A stretch of DNA of 64,000 bases from JAHFPN01 sp963765745 (GCA_963765745.1 CAVXXM010000001.1:186001-250000), one strand, 5' to 3'; shown: positions 1 to 14,470, counted from the stretch's first letter. Program-made: numbers and translations. The notes: generated by a model from the sequence alone, not told the origin.

Positions 1-1219
1 CCCGCGAGCACCAAGGCCAAGAGCGCAAACACGGCGCGATAGGCCTCGAGCGGATAGACCCCATCCCTGGCCGGAAACAGATCGATCACGAAGCCGGTCA
101 CGAATTGCAGGACGAACACGCCGCTCATGGTGCCGAGATTGAGCAGCGTGAGCCCGCGTCCGACGAGCTCGGGCGGAAACAGCGAGCGGCCATGCGCGGT
201 CAGCACCGCCGTATAGGCCGTGGAAATCCCGAAGGCGATGAACCAGGCGGCGAGCGTCCAGCCTTCGAGCTTTCCGGCCCAGGCGATCCGATCAGCAGCA
301 AGACCGTGACGACCGCGCCGCCGATTACCGGACGCTTGTAGCTCATGAACAAACGGTCGGCCGGGCCCCAGACGAAGTTCGCCAGCACATTGGCGGTCGC
401 GAGCACGAACAGCAGCTCGCCGCGGCGGCCGAGGTCGTGGCCATAGACGTGCGCCAGGTACGGCCCGCCCCAGAGCCCGAGCAACGTCACCATGATGGAG
501 AAGCTGGAAAAGTGCATGACAAAGAGCCGCGGCACCGAGGGCGTGCGCGCGACCACGGCAAGGCCGCGGATCGTGTCCATCAGCGTTTCGTGCCGATGCG
601 GCGGCACGACGCCGGGCGGGTAGTCGCGCGCGATGGCGTAAACGGCAAGGCCGATCACCGCCGTGAGACCGGCGGTGGCCAGGAAGGTCTCGCGCCAGCC
701 GAACGCGGCGGTGGCATAGGCGAGCGGTGCGGTCGCGCCCAGCATGCCGAGCGCCGAAAGCCCGAGCTGAATGCCGACGACGGTGGAGAAGCGCTCCGGC
801 GGGAACCAGCGCGAATAGATCGTGAGCGGCGCGATGAAGAAGCTGGCGCAGCCGATGCCGGTGAGTACGCGGCCAAACACCATGACCTCGGGCGATCTTG
901 CGGTCGCGAACACGACGGTCCCGGCGACCGCGATGCCGGTCGAAACCAGAAGCACGAGACGCGGGCCGAAACGGTCGAGCGCCACACCGAGCGGAACCTG
1001 AACGGCGGCGAAACTGAAGAAGAAGGAACTCGCCATGAGCCCGATCCCGGAGGCGCTGAGGCCCACCTCGCGCGCGAGATCGGGCGCGATCACCCCGATC
1101 GAGGTGCGCAGGAACTGACTGCAGGTATGGATGGCGCAAAGCACGGCGACCAGGATGATCGCCTGGGCCGGCGTGATTCCCACGGCGCGGCCGGGCGGGC
1201 CGGCGTATCCGGCGTCCAT
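1..1219 (-). CDS. MFS transporter, 3' end beyond window, one-base frameshift
   Basis: Inner-membrane major facilitator superfamily permease; substrate unknown. The start at 1219 follows a GGAAGGGAA ribosome-binding site and gives a short cytoplasmic tail before the first helix. Repeated hydrophobic segments and the loop D-R-F-G-P-R between helices 2 and 3 are typical of MFS. The frame breaks near 286-291: downstream to position 1 a different frame reads through with clear membrane-protein character (I-A-W-A-G-K-L-E-G-W, later P-P-E-L-V-G-R-G). One missing base restores a single frame, so I read this as a probable sequencing deletion rather than a dead gene. The 3' end lies outside the window. 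It is divergent from hisN. Confidence 0.8.
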
Positions 1220-1356
1220 GCCTGATTCCCTTCCCGCAGCTGCAGTGCGACCCTGCACGAGTGCCACGCCTCGGCCCGCGCGACAACGGGCGCATGCGCA
1301 TGGAAGCGTTGCCGTGCCTTCATGACGCGGCTATTAGGGCAGCAGGGAGCACGATC

Positions 1357-2139
1357 ATGTCCGCCGTCGAATTCGCCGCCTTTGTCGACGAGCTTGCGAC
1401 CGTCTCCGGCGATGCGATCCGGCCGTTCTTCCGCACCGCACTCGGCATCGAGGACAAGGCGCGCGGGGGGCCATTCGACCCGGTGACCGCCGCCGACCGG
1501 GGGGCCGAAACGGTCATGCGGGCGCTGATCAAGAGGACATTCCCCGCCCACGGCATCATCGGCGAGGAGTTCGACGACGAGCGGCCGGACGCGCCCTATG
1601 TGTGGGCGCTCGATCCGATCGACGGCACCAAGTCCTTCATCAGCGGCATGACGGCCTGGGGAACCTTGATCGGATTGCTCAAGGACGGCGCGCCGGTCTA
1701 CGGCATGATGCATCAGCCGTTCATCAATGAGCGCTTCACCGGCGACGGTTCGCGGGCGCGCTACCGCGGCCCGGCCGGCGAGCGGCGGCTGCAGGTGCGC
1801 GCTTGCGCGGGCGTCGCGCAAGCGTCGCTCTACACCACAAGCCCGCTGCTGATGAGCACCGAGGAGCGCGAGCGCTTCGAGCGCGTCGAGAAGCGCGCGC
1901 GGCTCTCGCGCTACGGCGGCGACTGTTATGCCTATTGCATGGTCGCGGCGGGCTTTGTCGATCTCGTCATTGAGTGCGGCTTGCGCACCCACGACATCGT
2001 GGCACTCATCCCGATCATCGAAGGCGCGGGCGGCATCATCACGAACTGGACCGGCGAGTCCGCGGCCAAGGGCGGCCGCGTCATCGCCGCCGGCGACAAA
2101 CGCGTGCACGCGGAAGCGCTCGAAATCCTGCGCGGATGA
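1357..2139 (+). CDS. hisN: Histidinol-phosphatase, inositol monophosphatase family
   Basis: Mg-dependent phosphatase of about 260 residues, expected to convert L-histidinol phosphate to L-histidinol in histidine synthesis. The metal-binding signatures of the inositol monophosphatase fold are present: G-E-E-F near residue 68, the D-P-I-D-G-T-K-S-F box near residue 88, and T-H-D-I-V-A near residue 208. The ATG at 1357 follows a GCAGGGAG ribosome-binding site; an in-frame upstream ATG at 1261 would add 32 residues of low-complexity sequence. The assignment to HisN rather than another IMPase is by resemblance to alphaproteobacterial HisN proteins (inference). It ends directly against the convergent hydrolase gene. 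Confidence 0.85.
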   Translation: MSAVEFAAFVDELATVSGDAIRPFFRTALGIEDKARGGPFDPVTAADRGAETVMRALIKRTFPAHGIIGEEFDDERPDAPYVWALDPIDGTKSFISGMTAWGTLIGLLKDGAPVYGMMHQPFINERFTGDGSRARYRGPAGERRLQVRACAGVAQASLYTTSPLLMSTEERERFERVEKRARLSRYGGDCYAYCMVAAGFVDLVIECGLRTHDIVALIPIIEGAGGIITNWTGESAAKGGRVIAAGDKRVHAEALEILRG

Positions 2140-3105
2140 TCAGCGATAAAGCGGCGAGCCGGGAACCAGGGGCGAGCCCGGGATGAAGGCGTCGAAGGCG
2201 GCCCAGAACTGGCCGCGGAAAGTATCGCGCTCCATCAGGATTTCATGCTTGCTGCCGGCGATCACCAGGTGCGCGCCGGCACGCAGCCGCGCGGAGAACC
2301 GGGCGACCGCCTGCGTCGACGCCACGCGGTCTTCGCCGGCGCCGATGAGCAGCATGGGCTGGCGCAGCGAGCCCGGATAGACCGGATCGGCGAACCTGCG
2401 CATGACGCGGAAGGCCGAGTCCATCCAGGCGACGGTCGGCGAGCCAACGCCAAGCTGCGGCACCGTCTCGATGATCGCGGCCATGCGCGCATAACGCACC
2501 GGATCGGACGTGAAGGGATTGCCGACGAAAGGCCGGCTCGCGGTGGCGACCGGGCCGCCGCCGGGCACATAGACCCGGCCCAGACCGGCGAGACGCGCCA
2601 GCCGCAAGAAGGCGCGGGAAAGACGCGGCGTGCGGATGCCGGCGAGCTCGATCATCGGCGAAGTCAGCACCAGCCGATCGAACGAGCGGCCGCCGAGCCG
2701 GGACATTTCCAGCATGATGGCGGCCCCCATGGAATGGGCCAGACCGAAAAAGGGCGGCGGACAATCGGGCAGCACCACCTCGCGCATGAAGACTTCGAGG
2801 TCCTTCTGGTATTCATCGAAGTTCCTCACATGGCCCTTGCGCGGGTCGCGCAGCATGCGTTGCGACCCGCCCTGGCCGCGCCAGTCGAGCGCCGCGACGG
2901 CGAAGCCGCGGATGCGGAGCTCGGAAACCACCTCGAAATATTCCTCGATCGCCTCGGCGCGGCCGGGAAAGACGCAGACCGTGCCGCGGCGAGGCGCGAG
3001 CGGCGCCCAACGCGCGAAGCGCACGCGTACATTATCGGCGGTTGTCAGTTCGCCGGAAACGGCGCCCTCGGGCACCGGATTGGCGGCGATGGCATGCAGA
3101 GTCAT
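2140..3105 (-). CDS. Alpha/beta hydrolase, lysophospholipase (PldB) type
   Basis: Predicted serine hydrolase of about 321 residues, cytoplasmic, in the monoglyceride lipase/lysophospholipase L2 group. The nucleophile elbow A-H-S-M-G lies near residue 127, an acidic residue in G-A-G-E-D-R follows late in the protein and the catalytic histidine is in S-K-H-E-I-L-M-E near the C-terminus, giving a full Ser-Asp-His triad. The oxyanion strand is V-C-V-F-P-G-R-A-E. I chose the ATG at 3105; a GTG at 3141 in frame would add 12 residues. The stop abuts that of hisN on the other strand. The physiological substrate cannot be told from sequence. Confidence 0.8.
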   Translation of the reverse strand: MTLHAIAANPVPEGAVSGELTTADNVRVRFARWAPLAPRRGTVCVFPGRAEAIEEYFEVVSELRIRGFAVAALDWRGQGGSQRMLRDPRKGHVRNFDEYQKDLEVFMREVVLPDCPPPFFGLAHSMGAAIMLEMSRLGGRSFDRLVLTSPMIELAGIRTPRLSRAFLRLARLAGLGRVYVPGGGPVATASRPFVGNPFTSDPVRYARMAAIIETVPQLGVGSPTVAWMDSAFRVMRRFADPVYPGSLRQPMLLIGAGEDRVASTQAVARFSARLRAGAHLVIAGSKHEILMERDTFRGQFWAAFDAFIPGSPLVPGSPLYR

Positions 3106-3186
3106 GGCACTCGATTCATGGATGACGCGCGGATGCGGCACGAGCGTTACAACGGGCCGCAGACGGCCGCAATCCGAGGAGGCCGC

Positions 3187-3585
3187 CTACTTCTTGCGGC
3201 CGACACCGAGCTGGCGCACGCCGTCGATCCCGCCGGTCACGGAATTGACGATCAGCCGCACGCGTTCGCCGCGTTGGCCGGTGGCTTCGTAGATGTAGGT
3301 CGCGCCGCGCTGCTGCAGGAAAACGACGTCGGAAAAACCGCGCGCGTGGAGGGAGGCCGTGAGCTCGTCACGCGCCATGGGCCGGCGCTGCACGGCGGTG
3401 CGCGGTGGCCGCTCGCTATAATAGCCCGGCACCCGGCGCCTCGGCGGCCGCGGCGCCACGTCGACGGCGCGCGGTTCGTCGATCTTGACGCCGACTCCCT
3501 GAGCAAAGGACCACGGCGCCGACGCGCTGCAAGCCAGGGCAATTGCGAGAAGCAATGCCGCCAGTACGAGTCCGGGCCTCGACAT
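3187..3585 (-). CDS. Secreted PepSY-like protein
   Basis: Protein of 132 residues from the ATG at 3585, with a typical Sec signal peptide (hydrophobic run ending A-W-S-F-A-Q), a proline/arginine-rich linker and a C-terminal PepSY-like half: a helix M-A-R-D-E-L-T-A-S-L followed by strands ending G-E-R-V-R-L-I-V-N and T-G-G-I. It should be periplasmic. The same layout recurs in the gene at 4625-5290, suggesting two paralogues flanking hsp20. No enzyme motif is visible and function is unknown. PepSY assignment is by pattern and would need a profile search. Confidence 0.6.
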   Translation of the reverse strand: MSRPGLVLAALLLAIALACSASAPWSFAQGVGVKIDEPRAVDVAPRPPRRRVPGYYSERPPRTAVQRRPMARDELTASLHARGFSDVVFLQQRGATYIYEATGQRGERVRLIVNSVTGGIDGVRQLGVGRKK

Positions 3586-3847
3586 CGTACGTCCTCCACC
3601 GCCCGCTGACGCAGACGGCACCGCATAAAGAATATCGCCGCGCACGGACAATTACGACTGTCCGGCCGCCGCTACACGCGCCCATTTGGGCTTAGTCAGG
3701 AGGCCCTGAATAGGCACGAAAGCCATCATTCATCGCGCGTTCATGTTCCGAAGCCGGCGGCGGGAGCCCTGTAAATATTTGAATTCAATGGGATTTTCTT
3801 CTCGCTCGCCGGCCCTTGCAGCTCCGGGCAGTGCCTCCCATATCGCG

Positions 3848-3934
3848 TTTGCGCAGGCCCTTCGGGCTGCGCAAAAAACCCCGGGCCCGGCTTCGGCGGG
3901 CTCTTAACTGCATGTCGCTTCACAGGAGGATATG
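3848..3934 (+). promoter_or_regulatory. ROSE-like RNA thermometer in hsp20 5' UTR
   Basis: Three consecutive hairpins precede hsp20. Hairpin 1 (3848-3875) has a nine-pair stem closing TTTGCGCAG with CTGCGCAAA. Hairpin 2 is 3885-3901. Hairpin 3 (3911-3934) pairs TCGCT (3915-3919) with AGGA (3927-3930) of the ribosome-binding site and CAT (3911-3913) with ATG (3932-3934), leaving a G-G apposition at 3917/3928. The motif UYGCU opposite AGGA with a G-G pair is the signature of rhizobial ROSE elements, which melt on heat shock to free the ribosome-binding site. Fold is by eye. Confidence 0.68.
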
Positions 3935-3935
3935 T

Positions 3936-4397
3936 ATGCGCACGTACGATCTGACCCCACTCTATCGTTCCACCGTCGGCTTCGACCGGCTGTTCTCGCT
4001 CCTCGACTCTTGGGGAGGCGTCGACGCCGCGCCGAGCTATCCGCCCTACAACATCGAGCGCACCGGCGAGAACGCCTATCGCATCTCGGTGGCGGTCGCC
4101 GGCTTCACGCGCGATGAAATCAATATCGAGGTGAAAGAAAACACGCTCACCATCCGCGGCGAGAAGCAGGTCGCCGAGAAGGAAGAGCAAGGCGAGACGC
4201 TCTATCAGGGCATCGCCGCGCGCGCGTTCGAGCGCCGCTTCCAACTCGCCGACCACGTCGAGGTGAAGGGCGCTGATCTCGAGAACGGTCTGCTGCACGT
4301 CGATCTGGTGCGCGAAATCCCCGAGGCCATGAAGCCGCGCCAGATTGCGATCGGCAAGGCCAAGGTGATCGAGGGCAAGACCGCCAAGGCCGCCTGA
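3936..4397 (+). CDS. Small heat-shock protein, Hsp20/IbpA family
   Basis: ATP-independent holdase of 153 residues that binds unfolding proteins. The alpha-crystallin domain runs from about residue 35 to 130 and includes N-I-E-R-T-G-E-N-A-Y-R-I, the V-A-G-F motif and E-N-T-L-T-I-R-G-E; Class A rhizobial HspA-type proteins look alike. The start at 3936 follows AGGAGGA at 3924-3930; the open frame extends upstream to 3816 but only into the leader. Expression is expected to be heat-induced through the ROSE-like leader. A strong terminator follows. Single-gene transcript. Confidence 0.92.
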   Translation: MRTYDLTPLYRSTVGFDRLFSLLDSWGGVDAAPSYPPYNIERTGENAYRISVAVAGFTRDEINIEVKENTLTIRGEKQVAEKEEQGETLYQGIAARAFERRFQLADHVEVKGADLENGLLHVDLVREIPEAMKPRQIAIGKAKVIEGKTAKAA

Positions 4398-4422
4398 GCC
4401 ATTCACTCACGGAAGAAATCGA

Positions 4423-4454
4423 GGGGCGTCCCGGGCAACCGGGGCGCCCTTTTC
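4423..4454 (+). terminator. Rho-independent terminator after hsp20
   Basis: A GC-rich stem pairs GGGCGTCCCGG with CCGGGGCGCCC (one G-T pair) around the loop GCAA, followed by TTTT. It sits 26 bases after the hsp20 stop codon. Confidence 0.8.
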
Positions 4455-4458
4455 ATTT

Positions 4459-4622
4459 CGTCATTCCGGGTCGCCGCCGATCTCGGGTTTACCCGAGATC
4501 GGCCAGTTGTATTGCCCAAGTCGGCTGTAGCCGACTTGGGATAGCGGCGAGCCCGGAATCCATATCCACGGTCGGTGATTATGGATTCCGGGCTCCTCGC
4601 TTCGCTCGGCCCCGGAATGACG
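4459..4622. repeat. Intergenic palindromic repeat, family A, copy 1 (with inserted stems)
   Basis: Ends are inverted: CGTCATTCCGGG at the left and CCCCGGAATGACG at the right. Inside are a 13-pair perfect stem (4476-4488 with 4491-4503), a 12-pair perfect stem (4515-4526 with 4529-4540) and the pair GCCCGGAATCCATA / TATGGATTCCGGGC. A second, shorter copy with the same ends and the same GGAATCC/GGATTCC core lies at 11844-11961. It looks like a dispersed non-coding element of the REP/BIME kind; the two central stems are absent from copy 2. Confidence 0.75.
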
Positions 4623-4624
4623 AA

Positions 4625-5290
4625 TTATTCGAGCCCCTGCATCGGCGGGCCCCACGCATCCGGTTTCGCGGCCGGTGCGGTTGCGGCGGGCGCGGGCTGC
4701 GGTATGGCCGCAGTGATCTCCGACGGACGCGGACGCGGCAGCGGCGTCGTGTGCGGTTTCGGATCGGCAGGCCGGGCCGCGATGCGCGGCGCCGCCGGAA
4801 CTTGGCCGCGCGGCCGCAAGGTCGGATCGGCCGGGATCACGCGGGGTCCGGCCGGCGGCGCGTCGTCTTCGATATCGGACGAGCGTCCCGGGCCCGGATA
4901 ATTTCTGGCGCGCGGATCATCGTATGGACCGCGCTCGCGCAGGCTGTAGCGCGGGCCGGGGTAACCGGGTGCGGCTATAATCGGCGCGCGCGGCCGGAGC
5001 GTTGGCTCGAACTCGTCGACATCGACGATCGCTCCGCTTGCCGCCTCGATCACGACCCGCACGCGGGTTCCATCGCGATCCACGGCCGGCGCGATCCAGA
5101 ACTGGCCTCGCGCGCGCGGCGTCGCGATCGGCCGCATGCCGAGCCGCTGGAGCGCAACCGCAACCTCGTAGGGCGCGGAGATGACCGGCGGCACGTATTG
5201 CGCGGCGGCGGGCTGAATAGCGGGCGCGAGCAGCGCGAGCGGAAGGGCCGTCCCCAGCACCCGCGCGAAAATCCTGGCTATGTCGATCAT
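4625..5290 (-). CDS. Secreted PepSY-like protein with proline-rich tail
   Basis: Protein of 221 residues from the ATG at 5290. A Sec signal peptide (hydrophobic, ending P-A-A-A-Q) is followed by a PepSY-like module (about residues 35-95: Y-E-V-A-V-A-L-Q-R-L-G-M, then G-T-R-V-R-V-V-I-E and S-G-A-I-V-D-V-D-E-F) and a long tail rich in Pro, Arg and Ala. Expected in the periplasm. The module resembles that of the protein at 3187-3585. The frame extends 21 codons upstream to 5353, but the 5290 start gives a proper signal peptide. Function unknown. Confidence 0.6.
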   Translation of the reverse strand: MIDIARIFARVLGTALPLALLAPAIQPAAAQYVPPVISAPYEVAVALQRLGMRPIATPRARGQFWIAPAVDRDGTRVRVVIEAASGAIVDVDEFEPTLRPRAPIIAAPGYPGPRYSLRERGPYDDPRARNYPGPGRSSDIEDDAPPAGPRVIPADPTLRPRGQVPAAPRIAARPADPKPHTTPLPRPRPSEITAAIPQPAPAATAPAAKPDAWGPPMQGLE

Positions 5291-5845
5291 GCGAGCGACC
5301 CCTGTGATACCCCGCCCTCGCCGCCGATTCGGCCCGGAAATAAGGGCGGGCATTGGGCCGGGCGGAGGCGCTTTCGCGCAAATTCATTGCGCCCAGCCCC
5401 GGTGGGGCATACGCTTGTTTCGGCGGCGGCCTGTCTTTTGCAAGATGTGGAAAGATTTCCGGTGCGGAGGCTCGTCGCCGCGCTTGTCCGGGCCCTGGAA
5501 TTCTGTCATGTTACCATTAGGACAGCGATGCTGTCCCATTAGTCTTACGGCGACCGGCGCGCTGAAAAACACAACGCCGCGGTGCGCGGCGAGATTGCAG
5601 AAGATTTCTGCGAAGCTGCGCCGACTAGCGGGAAGCGCCCGAGGGCGCCGCCCAGGGCTCCGCTCCAACGTATGGGAAGGATCGGCGCGAGGCGGGCGCC
5701 CGGTGCGCGGCGCGGTGAGACGGGTAGCGTGTGTGAGGACGATAGACGATGGCTCGGAAGCGAGCGGTGGACACGGAGAGCGGACTGGTGCGAAGCCCGG
5801 CACCGTGAAGCCCGATTCCGCCTACGCGCTTCCCCGCCGGCCGGG
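5291..5845. other. Long leader/intergenic region before gltB
   Basis: About 555 bases without a convincing gene. The left part presumably carries the promoters for the minus-strand secreted protein and for gltB. A direct-repeat-plus-palindrome element at 5514-5542 is listed separately. From roughly 5790 one plus-strand frame has coding-like third-position GC and reads K-P-G-T-V-K-P-D-S-A-Y-A-L-P-R-R-P-G up to the point where the gltB frame begins, so part of the gltB N-terminus may lie here behind a one-base deletion. I recognise no known riboswitch in it. Confidence 0.5.
5514..5542. promoter_or_regulatory. Operator-like palindrome flanked by direct repeats upstream of gltB
   Basis: CCATTAG at 5514-5520 is repeated at 5536-5542, and between them GGACAGC (5520-5526) and GCTGTCC (5530-5536) form a perfect seven-base inverted repeat with a three-base centre. 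The layout resembles a dimeric regulator site. It lies about 300 bases before the gltB start, near where a promoter could be. No regulator can be assigned. Confidence 0.35.
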
Positions 5846-10417
<4,572 letters not shown>

Positions 10418-10421
10418 GCCT

Positions 10422-11841
<1,420 letters not shown>

Positions 11842-11843
11842 CT

Positions 11844-11961
11844 GTCATTCCGGTCGCGCACGTCAGTGCGCGGGCCGGAATCGTATCCACCGGATTCCAT
11901 TAATCGCTCGGTTCGTGGTTATGGATTCCGGCTCGCCGCTTCGCGGCGCCCCGGAATGACG
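11844..11961. repeat. Intergenic palindromic repeat, family A, copy 2
   Basis: Starts GTCATTCCGG just after the gltD stop and ends CCCCGGAATGACG just before the stop of the convergent DUF459 gene, with the same GGAATC / GATTCC core and TATGGATTCCGG segment as the element at 4459-4622. It probably folds into a long imperfect hairpin and may also serve as a two-way terminator between the converging genes. Confidence 0.72.
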
Positions 11962-11964
11962 ACC

Positions 11965-13134
11965 TCAGCGCGCGACGCCCGCGGGTACGGTCGCCGTCTG
12001 ACCTGGTGCGGGCGCTGCAACCGCGGGCTCCGGCCAGCGGAAATCGTCGGCGCGGCCCTTGACGGTTTCGGCCGGCAAGCCTTCCACCAGCGTGCGGGTC
12101 GCGGTGGAATCCATCGGCACGGTGCGCGGGCCGCCGCCGGCGAGCGCGCCGGTCTGCGCCGATGGAACCGAGAACGAGATCACCGGACCCGCGACCGGCC
12201 GCGGGCCGGGTCCCGGATCGGGCGTGTCCAGCGGCAACGAGGGCGATCCGGCGCGCGCGGCGAACAAGCGCAGCAGATCGCGCTCGACGAAATGGGCGAG
12301 CTTGCGTCCGCCGGCGCGGCTGAAATGCACGCCGTCGTTGAGGCGCAAGCGCCGCAACTGACCGTCGAGCGCCGGGCCCATGACGATGAAATCGCCGCGC
12401 TCGTTGACGAAGCCGTCCCAGATATCGACGAAGGTCACGCCCACTTTCGCCGCGCGCTCGCGGAAGATTTCGTTCAAGTAGGGCATGTCGGCCGAAAGCT
12501 TTGGCAGCCGCATGGACGGCAGCCCGACCATATAAACCGTAACCTTGGTGTCCTTGAGCTTGGTGAGGAAGTCCTCGACGCGCTTGGCATAGAGCTCGCG
12601 CCAGCGGTCGGAACGCGGCTCGTGTGGTCCGGCCTCGTCGCGGATCACCTGGCGGTCGTTCATGCCGAGCTGCAAAACGACGGCGGTCGCCTTCTCGGCG
12701 GCGACCATGGGTGGGCCTTGCTCCATCCAGTCGAAGAAATCGGTGCGCACCAGGCCCGATGAGTCGCGGGTCCGCTTGATGACGGCGACCTCCGGCCGCT
12801 CGGTGGCGAACGCGTCGGCGAGTCCCTGCGCGAGCTGGTCGGCCAGCGTATCACCGAGCACCAGCACGTATTCGCTCGCCAGATTGAGTCGCACGCGATC
12901 GGCATCGGCCGCCGAGCCGAACACGATGCCACCGACGCGTTCGGCGGGCGGTTCGACTTGCTGCCGTGGTTCGAGGTCGCGCGGCGTGTTGAGCAGACCG
13001 CGTTGCGGCCGGAACGGATCGCGCAGCATGAAGTAGCGGTCGTCGCGCGTATCCTGGGCCGCCGCCGCGCCAGCGAAGGCCGACAGCGCGACAAGCAATG
13101 CAGCGGCGTGGACGGGCCGGATCATCGGGTTCAC
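11965..13134 (-). CDS. Secreted SGNH-hydrolase-like protein, DUF459 family
   Basis: Periplasmic or surface protein of 389 residues with a Sec signal peptide (hydrophobic stretch ending A-G-A-A-A-A-Q). The SGNH-like core starts at Y-V-L-V-L-G-D-T-L-A near residue 90, continues with L-Q-L-G-M-N-D-R near 155 and ends with N-D-G-V-H-F-S near 290, so the Asp-x-x-His pair of the fold is present. The nucleophile position reads Thr (G-D-T) instead of Ser. A GTG at 13134 follows GGAG at good spacing; an ATG nine bases in is the alternative. A disordered Pro-rich tail follows. Envelope polysaccharide modification is plausible but not shown. Confidence 0.75.
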   Translation of the reverse strand: MNPMIRPVHAAALLVALSAFAGAAAAQDTRDDRYFMLRDPFRPQRGLLNTPRDLEPRQQVEPPAERVGGIVFGSAADADRVRLNLASEYVLVLGDTLADQLAQGLADAFATERPEVAVIKRTRDSSGLVRTDFFDWMEQGPPMVAAEKATAVVLQLGMNDRQVIRDEAGPHEPRSDRWRELYAKRVEDFLTKLKDTKVTVYMVGLPSMRLPKLSADMPYLNEIFRERAAKVGVTFVDIWDGFVNERGDFIVMGPALDGQLRRLRLNDGVHFSRAGGRKLAHFVERDLLRLFAARAGSPSLPLDTPDPGPGPRPVAGPVISFSVPSAQTGALAGGGPRTVPMDSTATRTLVEGLPAETVKGRADDFRWPEPAVAAPAPGQTATVPAGVAR

Positions 13135-13199
13135 TCGGCTCCAGAACCAGAGCGATGGCCGAGTTTAGCGCCAATTTCAAGGCTGTTCGAGGATGCCTT

Positions 13200-14450
13200 T
13201 CAGCGGGTGCGACGCAGGCGCTCCAAAAGTGCCAGCGTCGCGAAGCCGTCCGGCACCAGTCCCGAGCGCGCCTGGAAATCGCGCACCGCCGCGCGCGTAC
13301 CGGCGCCGAGCCGGCCATCGGCCTCGCCGCGATAGAGCCCGAGCGCACCGAGCCGTTCCTGCATTTCGGCGCGCTCGCTGCGCGACAGCACCTGTTCCTG
13401 GCGCGGCCAGGCTTGCTGGATCGGATCGCCGCCGCGGATGCGGTCGGCAAGATGGCCGACGGCGAGCGCGTAGGCTTCCGAAGGGTTGTAGCGCATGATC
13501 ACGCGGAAATTTCCGACCACCAGGAATGCGGGCCCGCGCGCGCCGGCCAGGATCAAGAGCGAGGCTTGATCGGACGGGCGCGGGAACGGCTTGCCGCCGG
13601 CGCGGCGCAAGCCGAGCCGCTCCCACTCGGCAAGCGTCTTACGTACCGCGCGGTCGGCGAGCAGGAAATCGAAATTCTGCGGCAGCACGACCTCGTAGCC
13701 CCAGGTCGCGCCCGCCTGCCAACCGGTGCGCTTCAGGTTGTTTGCGGTCGAGCCGACCACGTCGGCGATGGAATTGACGACATCGCGCCGGCCATCGCCG
13801 TCGAAATCGACGGCGTAGCGCTTGAACGAAGTCGGCATGAACTGGGTCGGGCCGAAGGCGCCGGCCCAGGAGCCCTTGAGGTCGGCTGCCGGCACGTCGC
13901 CGCGCTCCAGAATTTCGAGTGCCGACAGGAACTCGTCGCGGAAATAGTCTTGCCTGCGGCCGATGCAGGCGAGCGTCGCGGTCGAGCGCAGCACCGGCCG
14001 CTCGCCCGCCATGCTGCCGAATTTGGATTCGATGCCCCAGATCGCCGCGATCACGTGGCGATCGGCGCCATAAGCCTTTTCCGCCGCGTCGAACACGGCG
14101 CGGTGCCGGGCGACCACCTCGCGGCCGGTCTTGATGCGCTCCTCACTCACGAGAAGATCCAGATATTCCCAGACCGGCCGGGTGAATTCCGGCTGCGCAT
14201 CGAGCAGCTCCATGATCCGAAGCTCGGGCTCGAGGCCGCGGGTGGCGAACTCGAAGGTGCGCGCCGAGACGCCGCGCTTCTGCGCTTGCGGCCAGAGCGC
14301 GGCCAGGCAATTCCGGAAATTGGCGGTGGCCGTCAGGATCGCCTCGGGCGTCATCAGCGGATGGACAGGTCCCTGCGCGAGCGCGGGCGCGATGAAAGCG
14401 AGTAGCGCACCGCTCAGGATTATAGGAAGCCTGGCGCGCCTGCGTCGCAT
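13200..14450 (-). CDS. Lytic murein transglycosylase, MltB type, with peptidoglycan-binding domain
   Basis: Periplasmic enzyme of 416 residues cleaving the glycan strand of peptidoglycan with 1,6-anhydro formation. From the ATG at 14450: Sec signal peptide (I-A-P-A-L-A-Q), SLT-MltB catalytic domain with the catalytic Glu in W-G-I-E-S-K-F-G near residue 138 and A-F-G-P-T-Q-F-M-P near 200, then a C-terminal PG_binding_1 domain (L-G-A-L-G-L-Y-R-G-E-A-D-G-R-L-G) of about 60 residues. The open frame runs upstream to 15056, but that part is antisense to the barrel gene. It follows the barrel gene by 20 bases and is probably co-transcribed. Confidence 0.88.
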   Translation of the reverse strand: MRRRRARLPIILSGALLAFIAPALAQGPVHPLMTPEAILTATANFRNCLAALWPQAQKRGVSARTFEFATRGLEPELRIMELLDAQPEFTRPVWEYLDLLVSEERIKTGREVVARHRAVFDAAEKAYGADRHVIAAIWGIESKFGSMAGERPVLRSTATLACIGRRQDYFRDEFLSALEILERGDVPAADLKGSWAGAFGPTQFMPTSFKRYAVDFDGDGRRDVVNSIADVVGSTANNLKRTGWQAGATWGYEVVLPQNFDFLLADRAVRKTLAEWERLGLRRAGGKPFPRPSDQASLLILAGARGPAFLVVGNFRVIMRYNPSEAYALAVGHLADRIRGGDPIQQAWPRQEQVLSRSERAEMQERLGALGLYRGEADGRLGAGTRAAVRDFQARSGLVPDGFATLALLERLRRTR

Positions 14451-14470
14451 CGATTTCGTCTGTTCCCGCT

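Noticed and set aside
3770..3800. A heat-shock sigma factor promoter before hsp20
   Set aside because: TTGAA occurs at about the right place but no matching -10 box at proper spacing was found.
5580..5800. A riboswitch or other known structured RNA before gltB
   Set aside because: The sequence is GC-rich and can fold, but I find none of the conserved boxes of RNA classes I know.
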